64,000 bases of DNA from Venatoribacter cucullus (GCF_016132445.1 NZ_CP046056.1:1054001-1118000); one strand, 5' to 3'; numbered from the stretch's first letter, positions 37,396 through 46,150 are shown. Made by a program: numbers and translations. The notes: generated by a model not told the origin, from the sequence alone.

Positions 37396-38367
37396 TCAGC
37401 CACCAATCATGGCCAGATGCCGGGTCTGGCCGCTGTGTTGCTGGTGCAGGTAATGGGTTTCTTCTTTGCCCAGAATGGCACGTTGTAAAAAGGCCACCAC
37501 CGGTGCCGGATCATCGCTTTGCAGTAAATCACGCAGGCTCTGATGCTGGTCGGCAAACAGGCATAAAAATAATTCCCCACGGCTGGACACCCGCAGGCGG
37601 TTACAGCTGCTGCAGAAATCTTTGCTGTACGGCATGATCAGACCGACCCGGCCGGCGTAATCGGGGTGGGCGTATTCCAGTGCGGGGCCATCGGTTTCTC
37701 CCTTGGGTTGCAGGCTCCAGCCGCTGTCCAGCAAGTGCTGGCGGATTACTTCACCGCTGAGATGCTGAGCCTGATAAAAATCCGTATTGTCGTTGGTGCG
37801 CATTAATTCAATAAAGCGTAATGCCACCGGTCGTTCCTGAATAAAGCGCAGAAAAGCCGGCAGGTCGGTGGCGTTGTGCTGACGCAGCAGCACGGTATTG
37901 AGTTTTACCTGACGCAGGGGCGATGCCAGCGCCTGATCAATACCGTCCAGAATATACTGCAGCCGGTCGGCGCCGGTGATCCGCGCAAAGGACGAAGCCT
38001 CCAGACTGTCAACGCTGACGTTCAGTGCATCCAGCCCGGCATCCAGCCAGTGCGGTAATTCCCGCTGCAGATTAAACCCGTTGGTGGTCAGGGCCACTTT
38101 CTCAATGCCGGGAATCTGTTTGCACAGGCTGATGACGTCAGTCAGGTCTTTACGCAGCGCTGGTTCACCACCGGTCAGGCGTACTTTGCGGGTTCCCAGC
38201 CGGGCAAAGGCGGTCAGCAAACGGCGGATTTCCGGCAAGCTGAGGTCGGCTTCATCGCTGCTGCAGTCGTTACCATCGGGCAGACAATAATTGCAGCGGA
38301 AATTGCAGCGTTCTGTGAGTGACAAACGCAAATAGGTAAAGCGCCGTTGAAAACGGTCGGTCAGCAT
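37396..38367 (-). CDS. moaA: GTP 3',8-cyclase
   Basis: This 323-residue radical SAM enzyme converts GTP to 3',8-cyclo-GTP, the first step of Moco synthesis. The N-terminal cluster motif is CNFRCNYC, the SAM motif TGGEP, and a second C-terminal cluster is bound by CSSCNRLRVSSRGELFLC. The C-terminal Gly-Gly (AMIGG) needed for activity is present. It heads the moa operon. Its Shine-Dalgarno (AAGG) lies inside the 3' part of the Moco riboswitch. Confidence 0.97.
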   Translation of the reverse strand: MLTDRFQRRFTYLRLSLTERCNFRCNYCLPDGNDCSSDEADLSLPEIRRLLTAFARLGTRKVRLTGGEPALRKDLTDVISLCKQIPGIEKVALTTNGFNLQRELPHWLDAGLDALNVSVDSLEASSFARITGADRLQYILDGIDQALASPLRQVKLNTVLLRQHNATDLPAFLRFIQERPVALRFIELMRTNDNTDFYQAQHLSGEVIRQHLLDSGWSLQPKGETDGPALEYAHPDYAGRVGLIMPYSKDFCSSCNRLRVSSRGELFLCLFADQHQSLRDLLQSDDPAPVVAFLQRAILGKEETHYLHQQHSGQTRHLAMIGG

Positions 38368-38370
38368 AAA

Positions 38371-38490
38371 ACACCTTTCCAGTTCGGGAGGAATAACGGT
38401 TTCCCCTTATTCCCGGTGGCTGAATTGCCACGGCTGCAGCACCCTATTTCGGCAGAAACTTAGGTGGGGCAGCTCGGCGTGCAGAGAAGA
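38371..38490 (-). ncRNA. Moco riboswitch upstream of moaA
   Basis: Read on the minus strand, the leader contains CTCTGCAC, then GCCGTGGCAA...GCCACC-GGG, and ends CCTCCCG-(AAC)-TGGAAAGGTGT just before the start codon. The same ordered blocks occur in the E. coli moaA leader (Moco RNA motif). The last block covers the Shine-Dalgarno, so cofactor binding could repress translation of the whole moa operon. The 5' limit is approximate. Confidence 0.85.
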
Positions 38491-38540
38491 ATGTACACAG
38501 ATCTGTCAGGGCTGGCCACCGTGCGTATGGGTTAAATTTG

Positions 38541-38556
38541 TGCTCCTTTGTGGGTA
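38541..38556 (+). promoter_or_regulatory. Candidate NarL 7-2-7 operator between moaA and narL
   Basis: TGCTCCT-TT-GTGGGTA is an inverted heptamer pair with a 2-base gap; each half matches TACYYMT at 6 of 7. It lies in the shared divergent region, about 130 bases before narL and 185 before moaA. Confidence 0.6.
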
Positions 38557-38625
38557 GCTGATGTTGGCTCTTTTTGTCCTTTGGCGGTAGTTTTGTGGCC
38601 ATTATTCCGCAATGTTGCCATTCAA

Positions 38626-38653
38626 TTGACATTGACCGGTCCAGCTTTAGTAT
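38626..38653 (+). promoter_or_regulatory. Sigma-70 promoter of narL-moeA-moeB
   Basis: A consensus TTGACA -35 and a TAGTAT -10 (4 of 6) are separated by 16 bases. Transcription would begin near 38660, about 26 bases before the narL ATG. Confidence 0.65.
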
Positions 38654-38685
38654 GGAGCGCAGTTAACTATTGATACGGTGAAAAA

Positions 38686-39342
38686 ATGGACAGTAAAAAA
38701 TCGACAATTATGCTGGTCGATGATCATCCGCTGCTGCGCAAAGGATTAAAACAATTACTGGCATTTGAAGACGATCTGGACGTTATTGCCGAAGCCAGCA
38801 ATGGCGCGGATGCGCTGCTTATTGCGGAAGAGCAGGACCCTGATCTGATTATTCTGGACCTGCATATGCAGGGTATGGATGGTCTGGAAACCTTAACCAA
38901 ACTGCGCGATGCCGGGGTCACCTCCCGTATTGTGATGCTGACGGTATCGGACTCTGATGAAGACGTACTGGCCGCCATCAGCCAGGGCGCCGATGGTTAT
39001 CTGTTAAAAGACACCGACCCGGATCAGTTACTGGAACAGATTAAACTGGCCCTGAGCGGCAAAATGGTGCTCAGCGAAGCCGTTACTCAGGTATTGGCGG
39101 CAGCCATCCGGCGCCCGGCGGTACGACCAGCGTCCGAGCTGGATTCTTTAACCGGCCGTGAAGTGGAAATTCTGCAGTGCATCGCCAAAGGCATGAGCAA
39201 TAAAGTGATTGCCCGCGAGCTGGATATTTCCGATGGCACGGTCAAAGTGCATGTTAAACATCTGCTGAAAAAACTGGGTTTGCGCTCCCGCGTGGAAGCG
39301 GCAGTGTGGATGGTCAACCAGCAAAGTGAGGGCAAGGCGTGA
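38686..39342 (+). CDS. narL: NarL-type nitrate/nitrite response regulator
   Basis: This is a 218-residue two-domain regulator: a receiver with acidic pocket DD (12-13), phospho-acceptor Asp58 (LIILDLHM) and Lys in YLLKD, then a LuxR/FixJ-type helix-turn-helix (LTGREVEILQCIAKGMSNKVIARELDI...VKVHVKHLLKKLGL). It is the likely partner of NarX (13882-15672) although the genes are 23 kb apart. It is first in an operon with moeA and moeB; the moeA start overlaps its stop by 4 bases. Candidate NarL operators are found before narG, narK and narL/moaA. Confidence 0.93.
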   Translation: MDSKKSTIMLVDDHPLLRKGLKQLLAFEDDLDVIAEASNGADALLIAEEQDPDLIILDLHMQGMDGLETLTKLRDAGVTSRIVMLTVSDSDEDVLAAISQGADGYLLKDTDPDQLLEQIKLALSGKMVLSEAVTQVLAAAIRRPAVRPASELDSLTGREVEILQCIAKGMSNKVIARELDISDGTVKVHVKHLLKKLGLRSRVEAAVWMVNQQSEGKA

Positions 39343-40562
39343 GTGCATTGCAGTCGGTTGCCGATGCCATTGCCCGCATGCTGGATGACGTTGGCACTGC
39401 CACGCTGAATACCGAAACGCTGCCGTTGGCGCAACTCGATGGTCGTATTCTGGCTGTAGATATTGTGTCGCCGATGACCGTACCGGCGTTCGATAATTCC
39501 GCCATGGACGGTTATGCCCTGCGTGCCGCCGATGCGGAATTATTGACGGGCGCTGGTTTAACGGTAATGGGTACCGCGCAGGCCGGGCATCCTTTTGCCG
39601 GCACACTGGCGGCGGGGCAGGCGGTGCGCATTATGACCGGTGCGGAATTACCCGCCGGTGCCGATACGGTGCTGATGCAGGAAGTGATTGAACGCAACGG
39701 CGATACCATTCGCAGCTCTGAACCGGTCAATATTGGTGTCAATGTGCGTTACGCCGGCGAAGACATCCGCAGCGGTGAATTATTACTGGCCCGGGGGCAG
39801 CGCTTAACGCCGCTGCACATTGGGTTGCTCGCCAGCGTTGGCCTGGCTGAAATCAGCGTGTATCGCCGCTTAAAAGTGGCGTTATTTTCCAGCGGCGATG
39901 AATTATGCCAGCCGGGGCAGCCACGCCGCGCCGAACAGATTTACGACAGCAACCGCTTTGCCCTGCGCGCCATGCTGGAACGGTTGCCGGTGGAGATTAT
40001 CCGCTTTGAGTGGCTGCCGGATGATCTGGCCGCTATCCGCACGGCCTTAGGTGAAGCCGCTGCCCAGGCCGATGTATTGATTACCAGTGCCGGGGTGTCG
40101 GTCGGCGATGCTGATTTCACCAAACAGGTGATTGACGAACTGGGGCAGGTGAATTTCTGGAAAGTGGCGATGAAACCGGGCAAGCCTTTTGCTTTTGGTC
40201 GTCTGCAGAATTGCTGGTTTTTTGGTTTGCCGGGTAATCCGGTATCCGCACTGGTCACGCTGGATCAGCTGGCCCAGCCGGTATTACGGCGTTTAACCGG
40301 TGAGCGTGCAGAAGCGCCGTTATCCTTACCGGCTGTGGCAGCCACTGGTTTTCGCAAGCAACCGGGCCGGCAGGACTTTCAGCGCAGTCGTTTAAGCGTA
40401 CAAAACGGCCAGTTGCAGGCCGAACCCTCTGGTAATCAGGGCTCGGGTTTATTGCGTGGTTTTGCCGAAGCCGATGGCTATACCGTGCTGGAAGCTGAAC
40501 GCGGCCGGGTCAGTGCCGGTGAAACCGTCAGCGTACAGCTGTTCGGTCCGTTATTAAGGTAA
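39339..40562 (+). CDS. moeA: Molybdopterin molybdenumtransferase
   Basis: This 407-residue enzyme inserts molybdate into adenylated molybdopterin. Conserved blocks include FDNSAMDGYAL, PAGADTVLMQE, YDSNRF, TSAGVSVGDADF, KVAMKPGKPFAFG and FGLPGNPVSA. It starts with GTG, overlapping the narL stop as GTGA, so translation is coupled to the nitrate regulator. Confidence 0.95.
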   Translation: MSALQSVADAIARMLDDVGTATLNTETLPLAQLDGRILAVDIVSPMTVPAFDNSAMDGYALRAADAELLTGAGLTVMGTAQAGHPFAGTLAAGQAVRIMTGAELPAGADTVLMQEVIERNGDTIRSSEPVNIGVNVRYAGEDIRSGELLLARGQRLTPLHIGLLASVGLAEISVYRRLKVALFSSGDELCQPGQPRRAEQIYDSNRFALRAMLERLPVEIIRFEWLPDDLAAIRTALGEAAAQADVLITSAGVSVGDADFTKQVIDELGQVNFWKVAMKPGKPFAFGRLQNCWFFGLPGNPVSALVTLDQLAQPVLRRLTGERAEAPLSLPAVAATGFRKQPGRQDFQRSRLSVQNGQLQAEPSGNQGSGLLRGFAEADGYTVLEAERGRVSAGETVSVQLFGPLLR

Positions 40563-40571
40563 TCCGTCGTT

Positions 40572-41321
40572 ATGAACGATGAGCAGTTACTGCGCTACAG
40601 TCGCCATATTTTTCTGCCTGATCTGGACCTCGATGGTCAGCTGAACCTGTGCCACAGCCATGTGCTGATCATCGGCCTGGGCGGGCTGGGTGCGGCTGCG
40701 CTGCCGTATCTGGCCGCCAGCGGTGTTGGTACGCTGACGCTGGTGGACGACGATGTGGTGGAAAGTAGCAATCTGCCGCGGCAGATTATTCATACCCCGC
40801 AGCGGGTGGGCTTGCCCAAGGTGGAATCGGCGCGCTTGTTGGTCGCCAGTCTGAATGCCGATGTGCAGGTGATTGCGGAACAGCGCCGCGCCGATGAGGG
40901 CTGGTTGTTGCAGGCCTTGCCGGGGGTCGATCTGGTGCTGGATTGCAGCGATAACCCGGAGGTGCGCTATGCCCTGAATCGGGCGGCGTTGCAGCATAAA
41001 ACCCCCTGGGTCAGCGGGGCGGCGGTGGCCATGGATGGCCAGGTTACGCTGTTTGATCCGCGCCGGCCAGACAGCCCCTGTTACCGTTGTTTATACCCGC
41101 AGGTGCAGGCCGGGCAGCTGAATTGCAGCGAAAGCGGCGTGCTGTCGCCCTTGGTGGGCGTAATCGGTACCTTGCAGGCGGTGGAAGCCCTGAAATTACT
41201 GGCCCCTGCGGGCAATAGTTTGTGCGGGCGCTTACTCACCTTTGATGCCCGCAGTACGCAATTCCGTGAATGGAAAATCAGCCGCCGCGCCGATTGCCCG
41301 GATTGCAGCGGCCAACGCTGA
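40572..41321 (+). CDS. moeB: Molybdopterin-synthase adenylyltransferase
   Basis: This 249-residue E1-like enzyme adenylates the MoaD C-terminal glycine. It shows the nucleotide-binding GLGGLGAAALPYLA motif, DDDVVESSNLPRQ with the catalytic arginine, CSDNPEVRYALN, and two zinc-binding CxxC pairs (CYRC and CPDC). It lacks a C-terminal rhodanese domain. It is the last gene of narL-moeA-moeB and meets norR end to end with one base between stops. Confidence 0.93.
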   Translation: MNDEQLLRYSRHIFLPDLDLDGQLNLCHSHVLIIGLGGLGAAALPYLAASGVGTLTLVDDDVVESSNLPRQIIHTPQRVGLPKVESARLLVASLNADVQVIAEQRRADEGWLLQALPGVDLVLDCSDNPEVRYALNRAALQHKTPWVSGAAVAMDGQVTLFDPRRPDSPCYRCLYPQVQAGQLNCSESGVLSPLVGVIGTLQAVEALKLLAPAGNSLCGRLLTFDARSTQFREWKISRRADCPDCSGQR

Positions 41322-41322
41322 G

Positions 41323-42894
41323 TCAGTGTTTCAGGCCCAGCTTCTGCGCCAGTTTATGCAGATTGCTGGGGTCTAAGCCAAAAGCGCGGGCGGTGGCGCT
41401 CCAGCTGCCGTTCTGTTGCTGTACTTCACGCACAATCAGGGCGCGCTGAAAGGTTTTTACCGCCTCTTTCATCGGCATTCCCTGTACCGTCTGCAATAAG
41501 CCACGGTCCTGACGGTTTTCTTCGTTCAGGCCAGCCTCGCCGTTATCCGGCACATCCAGATCCAGTAACCGGCTGTCGAGGGTAATAATGTCGTGGCGCT
41601 GGGCGCCACGGCTCAGTGCCTTGATGGCGGCACGGCTGATAACGTGCTCCAGCTCGCGGATATTGCCCGGCCAGGGATACGCCAGCAGTGCGGCTTCAGC
41701 ATCGGGTGACAGGCGCAGGCTGCGCAACCCCAGCCGGGCGCGGTTCAGTTCCAGAAAGTGGCCGGCCAGCAGGGGAATGTCTTTATCCCGCTCGCGCAGG
41801 GGCGGAATCGGAATCGGGTAGACCGACAAACGATGGTACAGATCGGCACGGAAGGCGCCTTCGGTAATCTGTTCTTTCAGATTGCGGTTGGTGGCGGCAA
41901 TCACCCGCACATCCACCCGTTTCGGTTGGTCACTGCCCAGCCGTTGTACTTCACCGTTCTGCAGCACGCGCAACAGTTTGGCCTGCACAGGCAGCGGTAA
42001 TTCACCCACTTCATCGAGAAAAATAGTGCCCTGATCGGCGCTTTCAAAGCGGCCGGGGCGGTCGCTGGTGGCGCCGGAAAAAGCGCCTTTCAGGTGCCCG
42101 AATAATTCACTTTCAGCCAGGTTTTCCGGCAGTGCGGCGCAGTTCACATAAATCATCGGCCGGCTGGCACGCGGCGACTGGCGGTGCAGATAGTTGGCGA
42201 ACACTTCCTTACCAACACCGGTTTCACCCAGCAGCAGTACCGGTAAATCGGATGCTGCCACCACATCCAGTTCTTTGCGGATCTGCCGGATGGCGTCACT
42301 GTGGCCAATGATGTCGCTGTTGTTATCCGGCCCGGCGCTGATTTCCGGGCTGGCACTGAGGCGGCCACGGCGCAGGCTGCGGATTTCTTCCTCCAGCATG
42401 CTGATGCGGATGGCCGCTTCCAGCTGCGGACGGCAGCTTTCCAGTTGTTGCAGTTTTTCGCCATCGAAGGTGCCGGGAGTAAGGGAATCGAGCGTCAGCG
42501 CACCCCAGCGTTCGCCGTTCAGCCACAGGCTGATCCCCATGCAGTCATGCACCGGCAAGGGTGCGCCGGGCTGACTGGCCAGCAGGCCGTCGTAAGGGTC
42601 GGGCAGCGGGCTGTCGGCCGGAAAGCGCAGGGCTTGTACGCTGGTCATAATGGCCGACAGGCGCGGATGCTGAGCCAGCCCGAATTTACGTCCGTGGGCT
42701 TCAGCGACCAGGCCACGAATGGCGACCGGATGCAGGTGTTCACGTTGCAGTCGCAGCAGTACCACGGCGCCACATTCAAAACGCTCATGCAGGCCCGTAA
42801 CAATACGCTCAAACCGCTCGGCCGCCGGCATGTCGGTAATAAGATCTTGCAGCAGCTCAGGTCCGGACATGGCGTTTCTCGCAGGTTGGGTCAT
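41323..42894 (-). CDS. norR: NO-responsive sigma-54 activator NorR
   Basis: This 523-residue activator has an N-terminal GAF domain binding a non-haem iron that senses NO. Candidate ligands Asp94, Asp99, His116, Cys118 and Asp136 align with those of E. coli NorR (FPADSPLPDPYDGL, VHDCMG). A central AAA+ domain carries Walker A GETGVGKE and the sigma-54 contact loop as GAFSGA instead of GAFTGA. A Fis-type helix-turn-helix is at the C-terminus (WSATARAFGLDPSNLHKLAQKLG). It diverges from the dnrN-type gene, whose control region carries three NorR-type sites. Confidence 0.95.
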   Translation of the reverse strand: MTQPARNAMSGPELLQDLITDMPAAERFERIVTGLHERFECGAVVLLRLQREHLHPVAIRGLVAEAHGRKFGLAQHPRLSAIMTSVQALRFPADSPLPDPYDGLLASQPGAPLPVHDCMGISLWLNGERWGALTLDSLTPGTFDGEKLQQLESCRPQLEAAIRISMLEEEIRSLRRGRLSASPEISAGPDNNSDIIGHSDAIRQIRKELDVVAASDLPVLLLGETGVGKEVFANYLHRQSPRASRPMIYVNCAALPENLAESELFGHLKGAFSGATSDRPGRFESADQGTIFLDEVGELPLPVQAKLLRVLQNGEVQRLGSDQPKRVDVRVIAATNRNLKEQITEGAFRADLYHRLSVYPIPIPPLRERDKDIPLLAGHFLELNRARLGLRSLRLSPDAEAALLAYPWPGNIRELEHVISRAAIKALSRGAQRHDIITLDSRLLDLDVPDNGEAGLNEENRQDRGLLQTVQGMPMKEAVKTFQRALIVREVQQQNGSWSATARAFGLDPSNLHKLAQKLGLKH

Positions 42895-42907
42895 AAAAAC
42901 CAGGGTG

Positions 42908-42959
42908 GTGAATTCTACAATAAAAATCAGTGTTCTTTATACCCATCTGTGTCAGGAAC
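42908..42959. promoter_or_regulatory. Three NorR-type operators (GT-N7-AC)
   Basis: GT-N7-AC motifs occur at 42908-42918, 42932-42942 and 42949-42959; two read TGT-N7-ACC and one GGT-N7-ACA, close to the GGT-N7-ACC core known for NorR. Three tandem sites upstream of a sigma-54 promoter is the standard arrangement for NorR activation. Confidence 0.75.
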
Positions 42960-42983
42960 CCACAGTGGGTAAGGGCTGCAAAC

Positions 42984-42999
42984 TGGCCCGGCTTTTGCT
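42984..42999 (+). promoter_or_regulatory. Sigma-54 promoter of the dnrN/ytfE-type gene
   Basis: TGGCCCGGCTTTTGCT matches TGGCACGNNNNTTGCW at all but one defined position, with the GG and GC doublets at correct spacing. Transcription would begin near 43011, 45 bases before the ATG. Confidence 0.85.
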
Positions 43000-43055
43000 G
43001 AACAAAGAGACGTCTTGTTGATTATTTCTGTTTACCATTCCTGTCAGGAGCCTTT

Positions 43056-43736
43056 ATGGAATTACTGGACCGTTCTTTAAGTGACATTGCTACCACGATT
43101 CCGGGCGCATCGGCGCTGCTGCGAAACCTTAAACTCAACTTCTGTTGCGATGGCACCACCACTCTGGGCACTGCTCTGGCGGGTAAAGGTCTGCCCAGTC
43201 ACGACGTTGTCGATCAGCTGCTCAGCATGGCCAGCGATGCCGAGCCGGTGGACTGGAGCAAAGAACCCACCACCCGGCTGATCAGCCATATTCTGGAGCG
43301 TTACCATGCCCGCCACCGCGAACAACTGCCGGAGCTGATTTTCCTGGCCGCCAAAGTGGAGCGGGTGCATGCCAATGCGCCTGGTTGCCCCCTGGGTCTG
43401 GCGGATCTGCTGCGCAATATCAGCCATGAACTGGCCAGCCACATGCTCAAAGAAGAGCAGATTCTGTTTCCGATGCTGGGCGGTGGTATTTACCCGAACG
43501 GCCCCATTAACGTGATGCAGGATGAGCATGAAGAACATCTGCAGGCGGTTGAGCAGCTGCGTCAGCTGACCAACGACATTACGCTGCCGGCGGGTGCCTG
43601 TAACAGCTGGAAAGCCTTGTATCTGGGGCTGCAGACCTTTGTGGATGATCTGATGCAGCATATTACGCTCGAAAATTACTTCTTATTTGTGCCACCCAAA
43701 GCCACGTCTTCAAACTGTTGCGGCAGCTGCCAGTAA
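43056..43736 (+). CDS. dnrN: Iron-sulfur cluster repair di-iron protein (RIC; DnrN/YtfE/NorA family)
   Basis: This 226-residue protein has an N-terminal ScdA-type domain (LKLNFCCDG) and a hemerythrin-like di-iron domain with His/Glu ligands (HILERYHARHREQ, HELASHMLKEEQ, DEHEEHLQA, HITLENYF). It ends with a cysteine-rich tail (NCCGSC). RIC proteins repair Fe-S clusters damaged by NO or bind NO. It is divergent from norR and preceded by NorR operators and a sigma-54 promoter, so NO induction is strongly suggested. A terminator follows at 43771. Confidence 0.93.
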   Translation: MELLDRSLSDIATTIPGASALLRNLKLNFCCDGTTTLGTALAGKGLPSHDVVDQLLSMASDAEPVDWSKEPTTRLISHILERYHARHREQLPELIFLAAKVERVHANAPGCPLGLADLLRNISHELASHMLKEEQILFPMLGGGIYPNGPINVMQDEHEEHLQAVEQLRQLTNDITLPAGACNSWKALYLGLQTFVDDLMQHITLENYFLFVPPKATSSNCCGSCQ

Positions 43737-43770
43737 CCACTCTCCGTCTCACCTGTAACGGGTGAGTTTC

Positions 43771-43792
43771 GGGCGCGCAAGCGCCCTTTTTT
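43771..43792 (+). terminator. Intrinsic terminator after dnrN
   Basis: GGGCGC-GCAA-GCGCCC is followed by six T residues. A second hairpin, CTCACC-(6)-GGGTGAG, lies just before it. Confidence 0.92.
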
Positions 43793-43875
43793 ATGCCCCT
43801 GTTTTTATGCCCTGACTCTGTCGGTTTAAAGCAGCTGAATTCTGTCTGCGGTCTGGAATCCGGGCTCAGGAATCT

Positions 43876-43917
43876 GCACACAGGGCCATGGCAGGGATGT
43901 GCCACGGCCCTGTGTGC
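43876..43917. repeat. Long inverted repeat between dnrN and nhaB
   Basis: GCACACAGGGCC pairs perfectly with GGCCCTGTGTGC (12 bp), and after one mismatch the loop itself pairs (TGGCA/TGCCA), giving a 17-bp stem with a 6-base loop. It lies 13 bases beyond the nhaB stop. No T-run follows on the minus strand, so it is not a standard terminator. It could be a 3' stability element or a protein site. Confidence 0.7.
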
Positions 43918-43929
43918 TGAGACGTTTTA

Positions 43930-45441
43930 TTACAATAAATAAATAACACTGAGCAGTCCGGTCATGCTCAATACCAGGGTGTAAGGCAGCGCCATGATCA
44001 CCATGCGGCCATAAGACAACCGCACCAATGGGGCAATGGCCGAGGTAAGCAGAAACAGAAAGGCGGCCTGGCCATTGGGGGTGGCGACGCTGGGCAGGTT
44101 GGTGCCGGTATTAATGGCAATGGCCAGACGGTCAAAATGTTCGCGGCTGATGTCGCCGGCAGCCAGTGACTGCTGAATTTCAGAGATATACACCGTGGCC
44201 ACAAAGACGTTGTCGCTGATCATCGATAACACCCCGTTGGCAATAAAAAACATGCCGGGTTGTTGTTCGGTCGGCAAGCTCAGCACCCAGTTGATAACCG
44301 GACTGAACAGATGTTGCTGATGAATTACCGCCACCACCGCAAAGAACACCACCAGTAAGGCGGTAAAGGGCAGGGCTTCAGTAAAGGCTTTGCCAATCTG
44401 GTGTTCGTCGGTAACACCGTTCATGGCGGCAATCAGAATAATCACCAGCAGGCCGATCAGGCCGACCTCGGCAATATGAAACGCCAGCCCGAAAATCAGA
44501 ATAACGGCAGCCAGCATCTGAATAACCAAAGCCATCTGTTGTGGTTTGTTGCGGCGGGCTTTTTCAGCATCGGCAAATTCTTTCAGTACCGCCAGTACCG
44601 GCTTCGGCAGTTTGGCGCCATAACCAAACCAGCGCAGTTTTTCCAGCAGTACGCAGGTTAATAAACCGGCGGCCAGCACCGGCATGGATACCGGCTTCAT
44701 CAGGTGGAAAAAGGTCGCAAAATCCCAGCCGGCCACTTTGGCAATCAGCAGGTTCTGGGGTTCGCCCACCATAGTGCAGACGCCCCCCAGTGCCGTTCCT
44801 ACGGCGCCGTGCATTAATAAGCTGCGCAAAAACGCACGGAAGGTATCCAGGTCTTGGCGGTGCAGTTCAATCACTTCGTGGTCGCTGCCGTGGTTATGGT
44901 CGCTCTGTTGATAACCTTTGCCCGATGCCACTTTGTGGTACACGGAATAAAAGCCTACCGCGACGCTGATGATGACCGCGGTTACGGTTAAGGCATCGAG
45001 AAATGCCGATAAAAAAGCCGCCGTCATCGAAAAGGTAAGAGCCAGCAGATATTTGGAGCGGATGCGTACCAGAATATTGGTGAAGGTAACCAGCAGCAGG
45101 TTTTTCATAAAATAAATGCCGGCCACCATAAACATCAGCAGCAGAATCACCGGCAGGTTGTGTTCCACCTCGGCGTATAACGCATCCGGTGTGGTCAGTC
45201 CCAGCAGCAGCGCCTCAATGGCCAGTAAACCACCGGGTAACAGGGGGTAGCACTTCAGCGCCATCGCCAGGGTAAAAATAAATTCAGCAATTAACAGCCA
45301 GCCGGTCAGTACCGGTCCGGCCAGCCACAGACAAAGCGGGTTCAGCAGCAGAAAAAACACAATACTTTGTTTGTACCAGGCCGGGGATTGGCCAAGAAAA
45401 TTCTGCGCCAGGGCGCTGGCAAACGATGGTGCGGGTGACAT
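43930..45441 (-). CDS. nhaB: NhaB-family Na+/H+ antiporter
   Basis: This 503-residue inner-membrane antiporter has about twelve helices. NhaB blocks include [73 protein letters not shown] and [22 protein letters not shown]. It expels sodium in exchange for protons, in keeping with a salt-adapted host. The ATG at 45441 replaces an upstream TTG. It is monocistronic and diverges from mog. Confidence 0.93.
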   Translation of the reverse strand: MSPAPSFASALAQNFLGQSPAWYKQSIVFFLLLNPLCLWLAGPVLTGWLLIAEFIFTLAMALKCYPLLPGGLLAIEALLLGLTTPDALYAEVEHNLPVILLLMFMVAGIYFMKNLLLVTFTNILVRIRSKYLLALTFSMTAAFLSAFLDALTVTAVIISVAVGFYSVYHKVASGKGYQQSDHNHGSDHEVIELHRQDLDTFRAFLRSLLMHGAVGTALGGVCTMVGEPQNLLIAKVAGWDFATFFHLMKPVSMPVLAAGLLTCVLLEKLRWFGYGAKLPKPVLAVLKEFADAEKARRNKPQQMALVIQMLAAVILIFGLAFHIAEVGLIGLLVIILIAAMNGVTDEHQIGKAFTEALPFTALLVVFFAVVAVIHQQHLFSPVINWVLSLPTEQQPGMFFIANGVLSMISDNVFVATVYISEIQQSLAAGDISREHFDRLAIAINTGTNLPSVATPNGQAAFLFLLTSAIAPLVRLSYGRMVIMALPYTLVLSMTGLLSVIYLL

Positions 45442-45606
45442 ACAAGGGTATCCGGACAGAGGGGGCAAGCTCTGATTGTCCGTACCGGGTCTGTGCCCGG
45501 CAATGCCACTGAAGGGATAGGGGATGTACCCCGGCCGGTTGCAGCGGTGGGCGCTGCGGTATGGCTGAGGTAAGATGCCGGCAATTCATTTTGTTAAGGA
45601 CTGTTT

Positions 45607-46140
45607 ATGACTCAGCCAGCCCGTATTGGCATTCTGACTGTCAGCGACCGTGCCAGCGCCGGTATTTATGAAGATATTTCCGGCAAAGCCATTGAGAGCA
45701 CGTTAAACGATTACCTGACGTCGCCCTGGCAGCCGGTGTACCGGCTGGTGGCCGATGAGCAGGATCTGATTGAAGATACCCTGTGCCAGCTGGTGGATGA
45801 TGAAGGCTGCTGTCTGGTCATCACCACCGGCGGTACCGGCCCGGCGCGTCGCGATGTTACCCCGGAAGCCACCGAAGCGGTGTGCGACCGCATGATGCCG
45901 GGTTTTGGTGAATTAATGCGCATGGAGTCGCTGAAATACGTGCCGACCGCTATTCTGTCACGGCAGACGGCCGGGTTACGCGGCAGCGCGTTAATTCTGA
46001 ATCTGCCCGGTAAGCCAAAAGCCATCCGCCAGTGTCTGGATGCGGTTTTCCCTGCTATTCCGTATTGCATTGATTTGATGGAAGGCCCGTATCTGGAATG
46101 CAATGCGGACATTATTAAAGCCTTCCGCCCTGCCAGCTAA
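45607..46140 (+). CDS. mog: Molybdopterin adenylyltransferase
   Basis: This 177-residue enzyme adenylates molybdopterin ahead of MoeA-mediated metal insertion. It follows E. coli MogA closely: IGILTVSDRASAGIYED, LVITTGGTGPARRDVTPEAT, MPGFGELMRMESLKYVPTAILSRQ, LPGKPKAIRQCLD. AAGGA lies 7 bases before the ATG. It is more canonical than the MoaB at 36303 and sits outside the moa operon, forming a unit with the DJ-1-like gene. Confidence 0.94.
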   Translation: MTQPARIGILTVSDRASAGIYEDISGKAIESTLNDYLTSPWQPVYRLVADEQDLIEDTLCQLVDDEGCCLVITTGGTGPARRDVTPEATEAVCDRMMPGFGELMRMESLKYVPTAILSRQTAGLRGSALILNLPGKPKAIRQCLDAVFPAIPYCIDLMEGPYLECNADIIKAFRPAS

Positions 46141-46150
46141 AGGATAGTGT

